Shown here: positions 8,968-16,902 of the stretch, in pieces
Layout: the number at the start of each line of letters is the position of its first letter
Numbering within the stretch: the first letter of the stretch is position 1
Source: Actinomycetota bacterium
Lineage (GTDB): Bacteria; Actinomycetota; Humimicrobiia; Humimicrobiales; Humimicrobiaceae
Reading direction: 5' to 3'
NCBI GenBank assembly: GCA_016932375.1
Contig: JAFGDA010000095.1
Coordinates: forward strand, 1-25,556
Length of the DNA: 25,556 nucleotides
Notes under the pieces: model-generated
Told to the model about the DNA's origin: nothing
Database searches by the model: none
Seen by the model: the letters and a program-made list of their open reading frames with translations, nothing else
Made by a program: the position numbers and the translations under genes

Positions 8968-9288
8968 CTATGTTATTTTGAATTTTTTATAGAAATTTTC
9001 CTTCTGCTTTTTACCAAGGCCGCCAATCTTCTTGTGGGGGCTTATATTAAGTTCTTCAAGAACTTTCATGGCACTTACCCTTCCGTTTCCCGGAAGTGCG
9101 CTGATAATGCTCAATACCTTCATCCCGGATATAAAATCATCAAAGAATTCACCATCCTTAAAAAGCATGCAAAGATCAGTTTCACCTTTTTTAAGTTGAT
9201 TTTTTATTTCAGACCTTTTCTGTCTTACCTTTCGAGCCTTCTCAAGACCCTTCATCCTGTCCGAATTACTCAAGCTGGCATGTACCAT
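8968..9288 (-). CDS. mihF: Integration host factor, actinobacterial type (mIHF)
   Basis: This 106-residue basic protein matches the actinobacterial IHF family. Members are nucleoid-associated proteins that bend DNA and aid phage L5 integration; they are unrelated in sequence to enterobacterial IHF. The N-terminal helix is rich in K and R (RMKGLEKARKVRQKR). The DNA-binding helix-two-turn-helix is visible as MKVLSIISALPGNGRVSAMKVLEELNI (split near 56-82), followed by KKIGGLGKKQ, which corresponds to the conserved GLG-xxQ end. The ATG has an AAGGAG site at 9294-9299, five bases upstream, and a strong promoter further up. Its place just before gmk is the standard actinobacterial context. This is the strongest taxonomic marker in the window. 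Confidence 0.93.
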   Translation of the reverse strand: MVHASLSNSDRMKGLEKARKVRQKRSEIKNQLKKGETDLCMLFKDGEFFDDFISGMKVLSIISALPGNGRVSAMKVLEELNISPHKKIGGLGKKQKENFYKKFKIT

Positions 9289-9327
9289 TAAAGCTCCTTA
9301 AGATTTGATCCTGATTTGTTAAGTAAG

Positions 9328-9356
9328 AGTATACATAGATACATGCTCTTTTTCAA
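9328..9356 (-). promoter_or_regulatory. Strong sigma-70-type promoter for the mihF-gmk-rpoZ block
   Basis: The minus strand reads TTGAAA (9356-9351), exactly 17 bases, then TATACT (9333-9328). Each hexamer differs from the consensus at one position and the spacing is optimal. Transcription should begin near 9320, about 30 bases before the mihF ATG. It separates expression of the housekeeping block from the pyr operon. Confidence 0.72.
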
Positions 9357-9371
9357 TAAGAATAACTAAAA

Positions 9372-9402
9372 GAAAATTATTTTCCGGGAAATTATTTTCA
9401 GG
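9372..9402. repeat. Tandem near-palindromic repeat upstream of the mihF promoter
   Basis: GAAAATTATTTTCCGG (9372-9387) is followed directly by the near-copy GAAATTATTTTCAGG (9388-9402). The first copy contains a 13-base perfect dyad, GAAAAT-T-ATTTTC. The pair lies about 15-45 bases upstream of the -35 box of the mihF promoter, where an UP element or an activator/repressor site would act. No regulator is identified. Confidence 0.55.
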
Positions 9403-9411
9403 TTAAACCAA

Positions 9412-9439
9412 ATGAAAGTTATTTATAAATAACTTTCAT
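9412..9439. repeat. 28-bp perfect palindrome at the pyrE stop
   Basis: The half-site ATGAAAGTTATTTA is followed immediately by its exact reverse complement, giving a 28-base palindrome with no mismatch. Its right end overlaps the last base of the pyrE stop codon. In the pyrE transcript it would form a 12-bp AU-rich hairpin with a 4-base loop, but no U tract follows, so it is not a classic terminator. It could be a protein-binding operator, an RNA 3'-end protector or a processing site. Confidence 0.6.
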
Positions 9440-10053
9440 CAATATGGTTTTTTATTTTTACTTCCCGGATATATCATTTTAATATTTTTTTTACACAGTG
9501 GACAGTTGTTTGGTTCGTATTTTTCAATATTCAGCTTAATCATGTAGTAATAGGGATATCCGAAATTTACGCCTGAATTACGGTCAACTATACCTGCCAC
9601 TGCCAGTACCTTTGCGCCTGAATCCTCACAAATTTTTATAACTTCCATAACAGATCCTCCCGTAGTTATGACATCCTCCGCAACCAGCACCCTCTCTCCC
9701 CGGGAAAGCTTGAAACCCCTTCTCAGGCTCATTTTCCCTTCCCCTGTCCGTTCTGTAAATATCATACGGCTTTCGAGCCTGTATGCCAGCATGTATCCCC
9801 ACAGTATCCCCCCGACAGCCGGGGAGACTACAGTATCTATATGTCCCGTATCCATTTCATCCCCTATTATCCTGATTGCAGAAGCAGCAAGATCCCCGGC
9901 CATCCGCGGGAACTGAAGCAGCCCGGCACATTGAAGATAATACTGGCTGTGGTATCCTGAAGTGAGCTCGAAATGCCCCTCAAGGATGGAACTGCTGTCT
10001 TTAAGCATTTTTAACACATCCATATCACGTACCTGATACAGTACTTCCAGCAT
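9439..10053 (-). CDS. pyrE: Orotate phosphoribosyltransferase
   Basis: This 204-residue enzyme joins orotate to PRPP to make orotidine 5'-phosphate, the fifth step of UMP synthesis. The PRPP loop VLVAEDVITTGGS spans 122-134. The catalytic loop region RTGEGKMSLRRGF is at 102-114. The C-terminus carries CPLCKK followed by a PGSK motif, an extension seen in the Thermus-like PyrE group. The start is uncertain: the ATG at 10053 gives the longer form, while an internal ATG at residue 11 (MDVLKML) matches the usual family start; neither has a strong ribosome binding site. It is the last gene of the pyr operon, 46 bases after pyrF, and is followed by a 28-bp palindrome. Confidence 0.95.
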   Translation of the reverse strand: MLEVLYQVRDMDVLKMLKDSSSILEGHFELTSGYHSQYYLQCAGLLQFPRMAGDLAASAIRIIGDEMDTGHIDTVVSPAVGGILWGYMLAYRLESRMIFTERTGEGKMSLRRGFKLSRGERVLVAEDVITTGGSVMEVIKICEDSGAKVLAVAGIVDRNSGVNFGYPYYYMIKLNIEKYEPNNCPLCKKNIKMIYPGSKNKKPY

Positions 10054-10099
10054 GATATTCTCTCTTCCCTGTCATATTTCCAGATTTTACCCATCGGTA

Positions 10100-10840
10100 T
10101 TACTGTTTTAAAGCATCTTTTATTTCACTTTTGATTATTTCCACCGTTCCCTTTAAATCACCACTTTGTGTCACGGAACGGCCCACAATAAGTATATCCG
10201 ATCCTGCCCTGACGGCTTCACCCGGTGTATTTACTCTTTTCTGGTCTCCCCGGTCATCACCGGCAAGCCTTATTCCCGGTGTGGCAACCAGGAAATCCGT
10301 TCCAAGCCTGTCACGGATAATTTTTACTTCATTTGGTGAGCAGATTATACCGTCAGCCCCTGATTTGAGTGCAATTCCTGCCAGTAATGTTACAGTATCA
10401 ATATGCCCTGCCGAAAACCCCATCCGGCCAAGATCCCCATCATCAAGACTCGTAAGTATGGTAACAGCAAAAAGGAGCGGAGGCCTGTTTTCCCTTTTTT
10501 GCGATTCTTCTTTAAGGGTAATCTTTGCCTGCCTTAACATATTTTCCCCGCCGAGGGCATGCATTGTCACTATTGACGGGCATAATGCTGCAATGCCACG
10601 CGCAGCCCCATTTACAGTATTCGGTATATCCATAAGTTTTGCATCAAGCATTACCCTGTAGCCAAAACTACGGGCAACATCAACAGCTTCAAGGCCGATA
10701 TTATATAATACTTCCAGCCCTAACTTTACAGTTGATACAAGGCCACCTATCTTATGGCATTCAGAGATAAGCTCGCTCTTTTTACCTACATCCATGCTTA
10801 TTACCAGGCGGTCTTCCAGCTTAAGCCTGTTTCTTTTCAA
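10100..10840 (-). CDS. pyrF: Orotidine 5'-phosphate decarboxylase
   Basis: This 246-residue enzyme decarboxylates orotidine 5'-phosphate to UMP, the last step of the pathway. The catalytic DxKxxDI motif is DAKLMDI at 66-72 (Asp66, Lys68, Asp71). The phosphate-binding end is visible as TPGIR (187-191), GDQKR and IVGRSVT (218-224). This is the short class I form found in Bacillus and E. coli, not the longer type found in mycobacteria. The start codon is TTG with an AGGAAGG site seven bases upstream. It overlaps the end of pyrD by 20 bases, so the two are translationally coupled. The order pyrK-pyrD-pyrF-pyrE is the same as in Bacillus subtilis. Confidence 0.96.
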   Translation of the reverse strand: MKRNRLKLEDRLVISMDVGKKSELISECHKIGGLVSTVKLGLEVLYNIGLEAVDVARSFGYRVMLDAKLMDIPNTVNGAARGIAALCPSIVTMHALGGENMLRQAKITLKEESQKRENRPPLLFAVTILTSLDDGDLGRMGFSAGHIDTVTLLAGIALKSGADGIICSPNEVKIIRDRLGTDFLVATPGIRLAGDDRGDQKRVNTPGEAVRAGSDILIVGRSVTQSGDLKGTVEIIKSEIKDALKQ

Positions 10841-11765
10841 CTTTAAGCCTTCCTATGATCTTGTTTACATCATCTATTTTCTTTTCCCTTAAATAGGCTG
10901 TCAGGTCGTTTAGTATCCTTTCACCAATGTCATACTGCACGAAATTTGCTGTCCCTATACCCACTGCACGTGCCCCCACTATAAGGAATTCAAGGAGATC
11001 CCTGTACCCAAAAACTCCACCCATGGCTATTACAGGCAGTATGTCCTGCTGGCATAACTGGTAAACCCTTGCAAGCGCTATGGGTTTTACTGCAGGTCCG
11101 GACAACCCACCTGTTACATTTCCGAGGAGTGGTTTTGCTGTATCTATGTCAACAGCCATTCCAACAACAGTATTTATGATGGATATTGCCTCGGCTCCTG
11201 ATTGCCTGGCAAGCTCCGCTGACCGGTCAATAGTCTCAAAATCCGGTGACAGCTTCACAATTACAGGAATGTCAAGCATTGAAACCACTGAATCCACAAC
11301 ACGTTTAACTTCTTCAGGTACTGCACAGAAGGCCTTTCCGCCCTGTTCAAGATTTGGGCATGAAAGGTTAAGCTCTACTGCAAGGATCTCTGATTTTATA
11401 TCGAGGATCCTCAACGCTATCTTTTTAAACTCCTCGGTAGTCCTGCCAAAGATGCTCAATATAATTGATGCACCAGCCCCTTTCATCCAGGGAAGGTGCC
11501 TGTATATAAAGCTGTCTATTCCGTCATTTTGGAGCCCTATGGAATTAAGCACACCGCTTGCCGTCTCACATATGCGCGGAGGAGGATTACCTTTCATGGG
11601 TAAAAGCGAATAACTCTTTGTGGTAACAGCCCCCAGCTTCCCTATATCGTAAAATACCATGTGTTCTTCACCATGCGAAAAAGTCCCGGAACAGGTAATG
11701 ACCGGATTCTTAAACTTTATTTTACCAAGCTGGACCTTGAGAGAGGGCCTTATTATATCATTCAA
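10821..11765 (-). CDS. pyrD: Dihydroorotate dehydrogenase, class 1B catalytic subunit
   Basis: This 314-residue FMN enzyme oxidises dihydroorotate to orotate. Its catalytic cysteine is Cys136 in NLSCPN (133-138); class 1 enzymes use Cys here, whereas membrane-bound class 2 enzymes use Ser. The FMN phosphate site includes NTVVGMAVD and the glycine-rich MGGVFGYRD near 248-256. The adjacent upstream pyrK makes this the 1B (NAD+-linked) type, acting in the cytoplasm as a PyrD2K2 complex. The start codon is TTG with a GGAGGT site just upstream inside pyrK, which pyrD overlaps by eight bases. The 1B type fits an anaerobe or facultative organism and differs from the quinone-linked class 2 enzyme of most aerobic actinobacteria. 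Confidence 0.95.
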   Translation of the reverse strand: MNDIIRPSLKVQLGKIKFKNPVITCSGTFSHGEEHMVFYDIGKLGAVTTKSYSLLPMKGNPPPRICETASGVLNSIGLQNDGIDSFIYRHLPWMKGAGASIILSIFGRTTEEFKKIALRILDIKSEILAVELNLSCPNLEQGGKAFCAVPEEVKRVVDSVVSMLDIPVIVKLSPDFETIDRSAELARQSGAEAISIINTVVGMAVDIDTAKPLLGNVTGGLSGPAVKPIALARVYQLCQQDILPVIAMGGVFGYRDLLEFLIVGARAVGIGTANFVQYDIGERILNDLTAYLREKKIDDVNKIIGRLKVEKKQA

Positions 11766-12552
11766 ATACCACCTCCGATAGTTCGAAGGCAGGACCTTCC
11801 CTGCATACCCTTTTATATGAAAAACTGCCGTTTTTACCCCTTATCTTAACAACACAACCCATGCATACTCCTATGCCACATGCCATCTTTTCCTCAAGCA
11901 GGGCAGTGGCGCTTATCTGGTAACGCCCCAGTTTTTCCTGGATTATTTTAAGCATTTCGACTGGACCACATACATATATTTCATGTTTTTTGTAAAAGCG
12001 GTCACCCTCAAAAATGTATTCACTCACCAGTCCCTTTTCCCCCCACTTGCCATCTTCTGAAAAAATCCGGTATTTTACTTCCATTCTTACAAGGTCCCTT
12101 TCCCACCGCAGCAAACTGCTGTCCCTGAAACCCGCCATAATAAAAACATTCTTACCGCGTGCAAGTGCCATTTTTGCTATAAGGTTTAAGGGTGCTATAC
12201 CCATACCTCCCCCTATAAGTAATATGTCCTTAGACCCGGTATTAAGATCAATACCGCTTCCCATAGGTCCTGCAAGATCGACGGTATCACCTTTTCTTAG
12301 TGAGGACATATATCCTGTCCCTTTTCCCTTTACCATATAAAGTACTGAAAAAACATTAAATCTTTCCTCTATGTCAAAGACCGAAAAGGGTCTCCTCAGC
12401 AGTGGGTCTGTCCCGTCGTTTGGGGCACATCTTATATTAACAAACTGTCCGGCCATCACGTTACGCACAATATACGGCGAAAATAACTCCATCTTAAAAA
12501 TTCCCGGACCGTATTGTTGATTTGAGAGTATTTCTGAATTGAGTAATTTCAT
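11758..12552 (-). CDS. pyrK: Dihydroorotate dehydrogenase electron-transfer subunit (FAD, 2Fe-2S)
   Basis: This 264-residue flavoprotein passes electrons from PyrD to NAD+. The ferredoxin reductase-like FAD domain has LRRPFSV (52-58), and the NAD-binding domain has LIGGGMGIAPL (112-122) and CGPVEM (195-200). Four cysteines near the C-terminus, C225, C230, C233 and C250, have the C-x4-C-x2-C-x16-C pattern of the PyrK 2Fe-2S cluster. Length is normal. It starts with an ATG three bases after the carB stop and overlaps pyrD by eight bases. The enzyme context (pyrD immediately downstream) excludes other members of the ferredoxin reductase family. Confidence 0.95.
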   Translation of the reverse strand: MKLLNSEILSNQQYGPGIFKMELFSPYIVRNVMAGQFVNIRCAPNDGTDPLLRRPFSVFDIEERFNVFSVLYMVKGKGTGYMSSLRKGDTVDLAGPMGSGIDLNTGSKDILLIGGGMGIAPLNLIAKMALARGKNVFIMAGFRDSSLLRWERDLVRMEVKYRIFSEDGKWGEKGLVSEYIFEGDRFYKKHEIYVCGPVEMLKIIQEKLGRYQISATALLEEKMACGIGVCMGCVVKIRGKNGSFSYKRVCREGPAFELSEVVFE

Positions 12553-12555
12553 TTC

Positions 12556-15500
12556 TCAGTATTCCTGTATGGCTTTAACCCTTACTTTTGAATTATATTT
12601 TATTTCATATATACCCTGGACAAGTGCCGAAGCAGCTGACATGGTGGTAATTAACGGAACATTGTGAAGTACTGCTGCTGTCCTCATGTAATAACCATCA
12701 CTCCTGGCCCCGCCGCCTTCAGGCGTGTTTATGATAAGGTCTATTTCACTATTTTTTATCATGTCTATTACATTTGGCCGGCCTTCCCTTATTTTTAAAA
12801 TCATATAGGTATCTATACCGTTCCTTTTCAGTATCATTCCAGTTCCCTTTGTGGATATTATCTTAAAGTCCATATCGGTAAGTTTCTTTGCTATGGGAAT
12901 TATCAGGTCCTTGTCCTTGTCGTTTACGGATATGAAAACCGAGCCCTTTGTAGGAAATACCTGGTTGGTCGCTATCTGGGTCTTTGCAAATGCAATACCA
13001 AAATTTTTGTCAATCCCCATTACCTCACCGGTCGATTTCATTTCAGGGCCCAGGATTATGTCCACCCCGGGAAACCTGTTAAACGGCATAACTGCTTCTT
13101 TTATGGAAAAATAGTCAAGACGCGTAGGGTCCACAGGTGGTATTTTTAGCTCGGGAATCTTTTTCCCTGCAATTACCCTTGCCGCCATCTTTGCCAGTGG
13201 AATTTTTATGGACTTACTGACAAACGGCACCGTCCGGGAAGCCCTCGGGTTTGCTTCGAGCACATAAACCCTGCCATCTTTTACAGCATACTGTATGTTT
13301 ATAAGGCCTATGACATTTAATTCGCGGGCTATTTTTAAAGTATATTCCCTTATCGTCTCGATTGTATTGCGAGTCAGTGTAAAGGGTGGAAGGACACAGG
13401 CGCTATCACCTGAATGTATCCCTGCTTCCTCTATGTGCTCCATGATGCCGCCAACAAAAATATTTTCCCCGTCATAGAGGGCATCCACATCCACCTCAAC
13501 AGCTCTTTCCAGGAACTTATCAACAAGTATGGGGCGGTCATATGAGACCACCTCGGCATCTTTTACATAATTTACCAGGCTTTCTTCACCATAGACTATA
13601 CTCATAGCCCTGCCGCCGAGTACATATGAAGGCCTGACCAGTACAGGGTATCCGATCCTCGAAGCGATTTTTATGGCCTCGTCTACATTCATCGCAGTCC
13701 CGTTCTCCGGCTGGGGAATCCCAAGCTTCATTAAAATCGAACCAAATTTTTTCCTGTCCTCTGCAATATCTATTGATTCAGGGGAAGTTCCCAATATATT
13801 TACGCCTGCCTTCTGCAGGTCAAGGGCAAGTTTCAGGGGGGTCTGGCCACCAAATTGTATAATTACACCAAGCGGTTTTTCAGCATCTATTATATTCATC
13901 ACATCTTCAAATGTAAGCGGCTCGAAATATAACCTGTCCGAAGTGTCATAGTCCGTGCTCACTGTTTCAGGATTGCAGTTAATCATTATTGTCTCATAGC
14001 CCATATCATGCAGTGCAAAAGATGCATGGACACAGCAGTAATCAAATTCTATCCCCTGCCCTATCCGGTTCGGCCCGCTACCAAGAATTATTATTTTTTC
14101 CCTCGTTGCAGGAGCAACCTCGGATTCATTTTCATAGGTGGAATAATAATAGGAAGTATATGCCTCAAATTCCGCTGCGCAGGTATCCACTGTTTTAAAA
14201 GTGGTTATAACCTGAAGCTTCTTCCTGAAGTTTCTGGCCTCGATCTCACTGCAGCCGCAAAGGTGGCCAACCTGGCGGTCGGAATAACCAAGCCTTTTTG
14301 CCTCACGTATCTTTTCACGGGTAAGGTCATCAATGCTGCAGCCGGCAAAGCCCTTTTCGAATTCGACAAGATCCTTTATATTATTTAAAAACCATGGATC
14401 TATGCGCGTGCAGCTGTATATATCCTCAATGCTCCATCCAAGCTCAAGGGCAAACTTTATATAAAATACCCTGTCCTGGTTGGGTATTGAAAGCTTATCA
14501 TGAAGCAGTTCTTTACTTATGCTGCCAGCCCCGTCCGCTCCAAGCCCATAACGGTCTATCTCAAGTGACCTTATCGATTTCTGTAATGCTTCCTTAAAGG
14601 TCCTCCCTATGGACATGACCTCACCCACGGACTTCATCCTTGTGGTAAGTGAGATATCCGTTCCGGGGAACTTTTCAAAAGCCCATCTCGGGAATTTCAC
14701 AACAACATAATCAATTGAGGGTTCAAAACATGCAGGAGTCTTTTTTGTTATATCATTTGGGATTTCATCAAGGGTATACCCGACAGCAAGCATGGTGGCT
14801 ATTTTAGCTATGGGAAAACCTGTGGCTTTTGAGGCAAGGGCGCTGCTCCTTGAGACCCTTGGGTTCATCTCAATTACCGCTATATCCCCGTTATCAGGAT
14901 CTATTGCGAACTGTATATTTGAACCCCCCGTTTCAACCCCTATTTCCCTTATTATTGCAAGGGACGCATTCCTGATTTCCTGGTATTCCTTATGCGTAAG
15001 TGTCTGTGCAGGAGCCACCGTTATGCTGTCCCCGGTATGAACACCCATGGGGTCAAAATTCTCTATGGAACATACTACCACTACATTGTCATTTTTATCC
15101 CTCATGACTTCAAGCTCTATTTCCTTCCAGCCTGCCACCGATTTTTCAACAAGGACTTCTGACATCGGCGATAGGTCAAGGCCGCGTGTCACTATATCGG
15201 TAAACTCCTCTTTATTGAAGGCAACCCCTCCCCCCAGGCCGCCAAGCGTAAAGCTCGGGCGAACAACAAGGGGGAATTTTAATTCTTCAGAAAATTCAAT
15301 GGCCTCTGCCAGGCTGTGTGCATAACCGCTGGGCGGAACATAAAGTCCTATATTGGACATTGCCTCCTTGAACTTTTCCCGGTCCTCTGCCTTGCTTATG
15401 ACTTCCGCATTGGCCCCTATAAGTTCGACACCATAAGTCTCCAGCACACCCTCACGGTCAAGCAGGACCCCCATGTTTAGCCCCGTCTGGCCGCCAAGTG

Positions 15501-15765
15501 TTGGCAGCAAAGCATCGGGCCTTTCGCGCTTTATTATCTTTGCCACAAATTCGGTGTTAAGGGGCTCAATATAGGTCCTGTCGGCAAATTCGGGATCGGT
15601 CATGATGGTAGCAGGGTTAGAATTTACAAGTATGACCTTGTATCCTTCATCCTTTAGCACCTTGCATGCCTGTGTACCTGAATAATCAAATTCACAGGCC
15701 TGTCCTATTATTATCGGTCCGGACCCGATTATCATTATTTTCTTTAAATCATTCCTTCTTGGCAT
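12556..15765 (-). CDS. carB: Carbamoyl-phosphate synthase large subunit
   Basis: This 1069-residue subunit makes carbamoyl phosphate from bicarbonate, ATP and ammonia supplied by CarA. It contains the expected internal duplication: the first ATP-grasp half opens with GSGPIIIGQACEFDYSG (14-30) and the second with the matching GSGPNRIGQGIEFDY near 560. ATP-binding EMNPRVSRSS and EANPRASRT mark the two active sites. An oligomerisation region lies around 400-550. The last 135 residues form the MGS-like allosteric domain with INTPEGG, where UMP inhibits the enzyme in many bacteria. Length is typical. It follows carA by 15 bases and has an AGGA site before the ATG. Confidence 0.97.
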   Translation of the reverse strand: MPRRNDLKKIMIIGSGPIIIGQACEFDYSGTQACKVLKDEGYKVILVNSNPATIMTDPEFADRTYIEPLNTEFVAKIIKRERPDALLPTLGGQTGLNMGVLLDREGVLETYGVELIGANAEVISKAEDREKFKEAMSNIGLYVPPSGYAHSLAEAIEFSEELKFPLVVRPSFTLGGLGGGVAFNKEEFTDIVTRGLDLSPMSEVLVEKSVAGWKEIELEVMRDKNDNVVVVCSIENFDPMGVHTGDSITVAPAQTLTHKEYQEIRNASLAIIREIGVETGGSNIQFAIDPDNGDIAVIEMNPRVSRSSALASKATGFPIAKIATMLAVGYTLDEIPNDITKKTPACFEPSIDYVVVKFPRWAFEKFPGTDISLTTRMKSVGEVMSIGRTFKEALQKSIRSLEIDRYGLGADGAGSISKELLHDKLSIPNQDRVFYIKFALELGWSIEDIYSCTRIDPWFLNNIKDLVEFEKGFAGCSIDDLTREKIREAKRLGYSDRQVGHLCGCSEIEARNFRKKLQVITTFKTVDTCAAEFEAYTSYYYSTYENESEVAPATREKIIILGSGPNRIGQGIEFDYCCVHASFALHDMGYETIMINCNPETVSTDYDTSDRLYFEPLTFEDVMNIIDAEKPLGVIIQFGGQTPLKLALDLQKAGVNILGTSPESIDIAEDRKKFGSILMKLGIPQPENGTAMNVDEAIKIASRIGYPVLVRPSYVLGGRAMSIVYGEESLVNYVKDAEVVSYDRPILVDKFLERAVEVDVDALYDGENIFVGGIMEHIEEAGIHSGDSACVLPPFTLTRNTIETIREYTLKIARELNVIGLINIQYAVKDGRVYVLEANPRASRTVPFVSKSIKIPLAKMAARVIAGKKIPELKIPPVDPTRLDYFSIKEAVMPFNRFPGVDIILGPEMKSTGEVMGIDKNFGIAFAKTQIATNQVFPTKGSVFISVNDKDKDLIIPIAKKLTDMDFKIISTKGTGMILKRNGIDTYMILKIREGRPNVIDMIKNSEIDLIINTPEGGGARSDGYYMRTAAVLHNVPLITTMSAASALVQGIYEIKYNSKVRVKAIQEY

Positions 15766-15780
15766 AAGTCCTATCCAAAT

Positions 15781-16902
15781 CTATCCTTTTTTTTTAGAAA
15801 AATTGTCAATTAATGCAGCAAACTTATCAAATATATATCTTGAATCATGGGGACCTGGTCCTGCCTCGGGATGATGCTGCACCGTAATGGCAGATACCTC
15901 CGGATATGACAGCCCTTCTATGGTCCCGTCGTTTAAGTTAATGTGGGTAACCTTATACGATGTACTCTTTATATCATCAAGGGAACCAGCGTCTACAGAA
16001 AACCCGTGATTCTGGGCCGTTATCTCTACCTTTCCGTTCTCAAGATTTTTTACAGGGTGATTGGCCCCGTGATGCCCGAATTTAAGCTTATATGTCTTTG
16101 CTCCAAGCGCAAGCGCCAGCAGCTGATGGCCGAGACATATCCCGAATACCGGTTTTTTGCCAATTAATTCCTTTATATTTGAAATCGCATAATCTACTGC
16201 TGACGGGTCGCCGGGCCCGTTTGAAAGGATTATCCCGTCAGGATCCATGGCAAGAACCTGCCTTACATCTGTAGTTGCCGGCATTACCCTTACAATAAAT
16301 CCAGCCTCATCAAGGCAACGGAGTATCCCCAGCTTTATTCCGTAATCATAGGCAGCTATCACGTATCCCGACCTGCGCTGCGGATTGAAGGTGTATGGTT
16401 TTGTGCATGTCACAAGATCTACAAGGTTCCTACCCCTTATATCGGGGAAATCCTTTAGTTTTTTCATCAGCTCCCTGTATCCTGTATTATCCGTTGAGAT
16501 GATACTCTTCATGGAGCCCGCATCCCTTATATGCCTTGTAAGTTCCCTTGTGTCAATTTCTGATATCCCAACCACACCATACTGCACCATGTAATCCTGC
16601 AGGCTCCTTTCGGCCTGCCAGTTGCTGAAATAATCAAGGTATTCCCTTACTGCAAGCCCTTTTGCCTGAACCCGGGAAGACTCAACATCATTGGCATTAA
16701 CACCATAATTTCCAATCTGTGTATATGTCATGGTTACTATCTGTTCGCAGTAGGAAGGGTCTGTCAGTATCTCCTGGTATCCTGTCATGGAAGTATTAAA
16801 TACCAGCTCTCCCATGACTTCACCCCGGGCGCCGAAACTTTTCCCTTCAAATACTTTTCCATCTTCCAGCATCAATACCGCATTCAAATCATTTTTTTCC
16901 AT
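15781..16902 (-). CDS. carA: Carbamoyl-phosphate synthase small (glutaminase) subunit
   Basis: This 373-residue subunit hydrolyses glutamine and channels ammonia to CarB. The N-terminal CPSase domain (1-150) has FNTSMTGYQEILTDPSY. The C-terminal class I glutamine amidotransferase domain has the nucleophile Cys256 in FGICLGHQ and the partners His344 and Glu346 in HHPEA, so the catalytic triad is complete. The region SNGPGDP (227-233) is also conserved. The ATG is preceded by GGAGGA and overlaps the end of pyrC by 14 bases. One CarAB pair in the pyr operon suggests that the enzyme is controlled with pyrimidine supply; arginine control cannot be judged from this window. Confidence 0.97.
   Translation of the reverse strand: MEKNDLNAVLMLEDGKVFEGKSFGARGEVMGELVFNTSMTGYQEILTDPSYCEQIVTMTYTQIGNYGVNANDVESSRVQAKGLAVREYLDYFSNWQAERSLQDYMVQYGVVGISEIDTRELTRHIRDAGSMKSIISTDNTGYRELMKKLKDFPDIRGRNLVDLVTCTKPYTFNPQRRSGYVIAAYDYGIKLGILRCLDEAGFIVRVMPATTDVRQVLAMDPDGIILSNGPGDPSAVDYAISNIKELIGKKPVFGICLGHQLLALALGAKTYKLKFGHHGANHPVKNLENGKVEITAQNHGFSVDAGSLDDIKSTSYKVTHINLNDGTIEGLSYPEVSAITVQHHPEAGPGPHDSRYIFDKFAALIDNFSKKKG

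Noticed and set aside
10131..11613. Two + strand open frames of about 176 residues (10131-10661 and 11080-11613)
   Set aside because: Both are antisense shadows of pyrF and pyrD, which are complete and well conserved.
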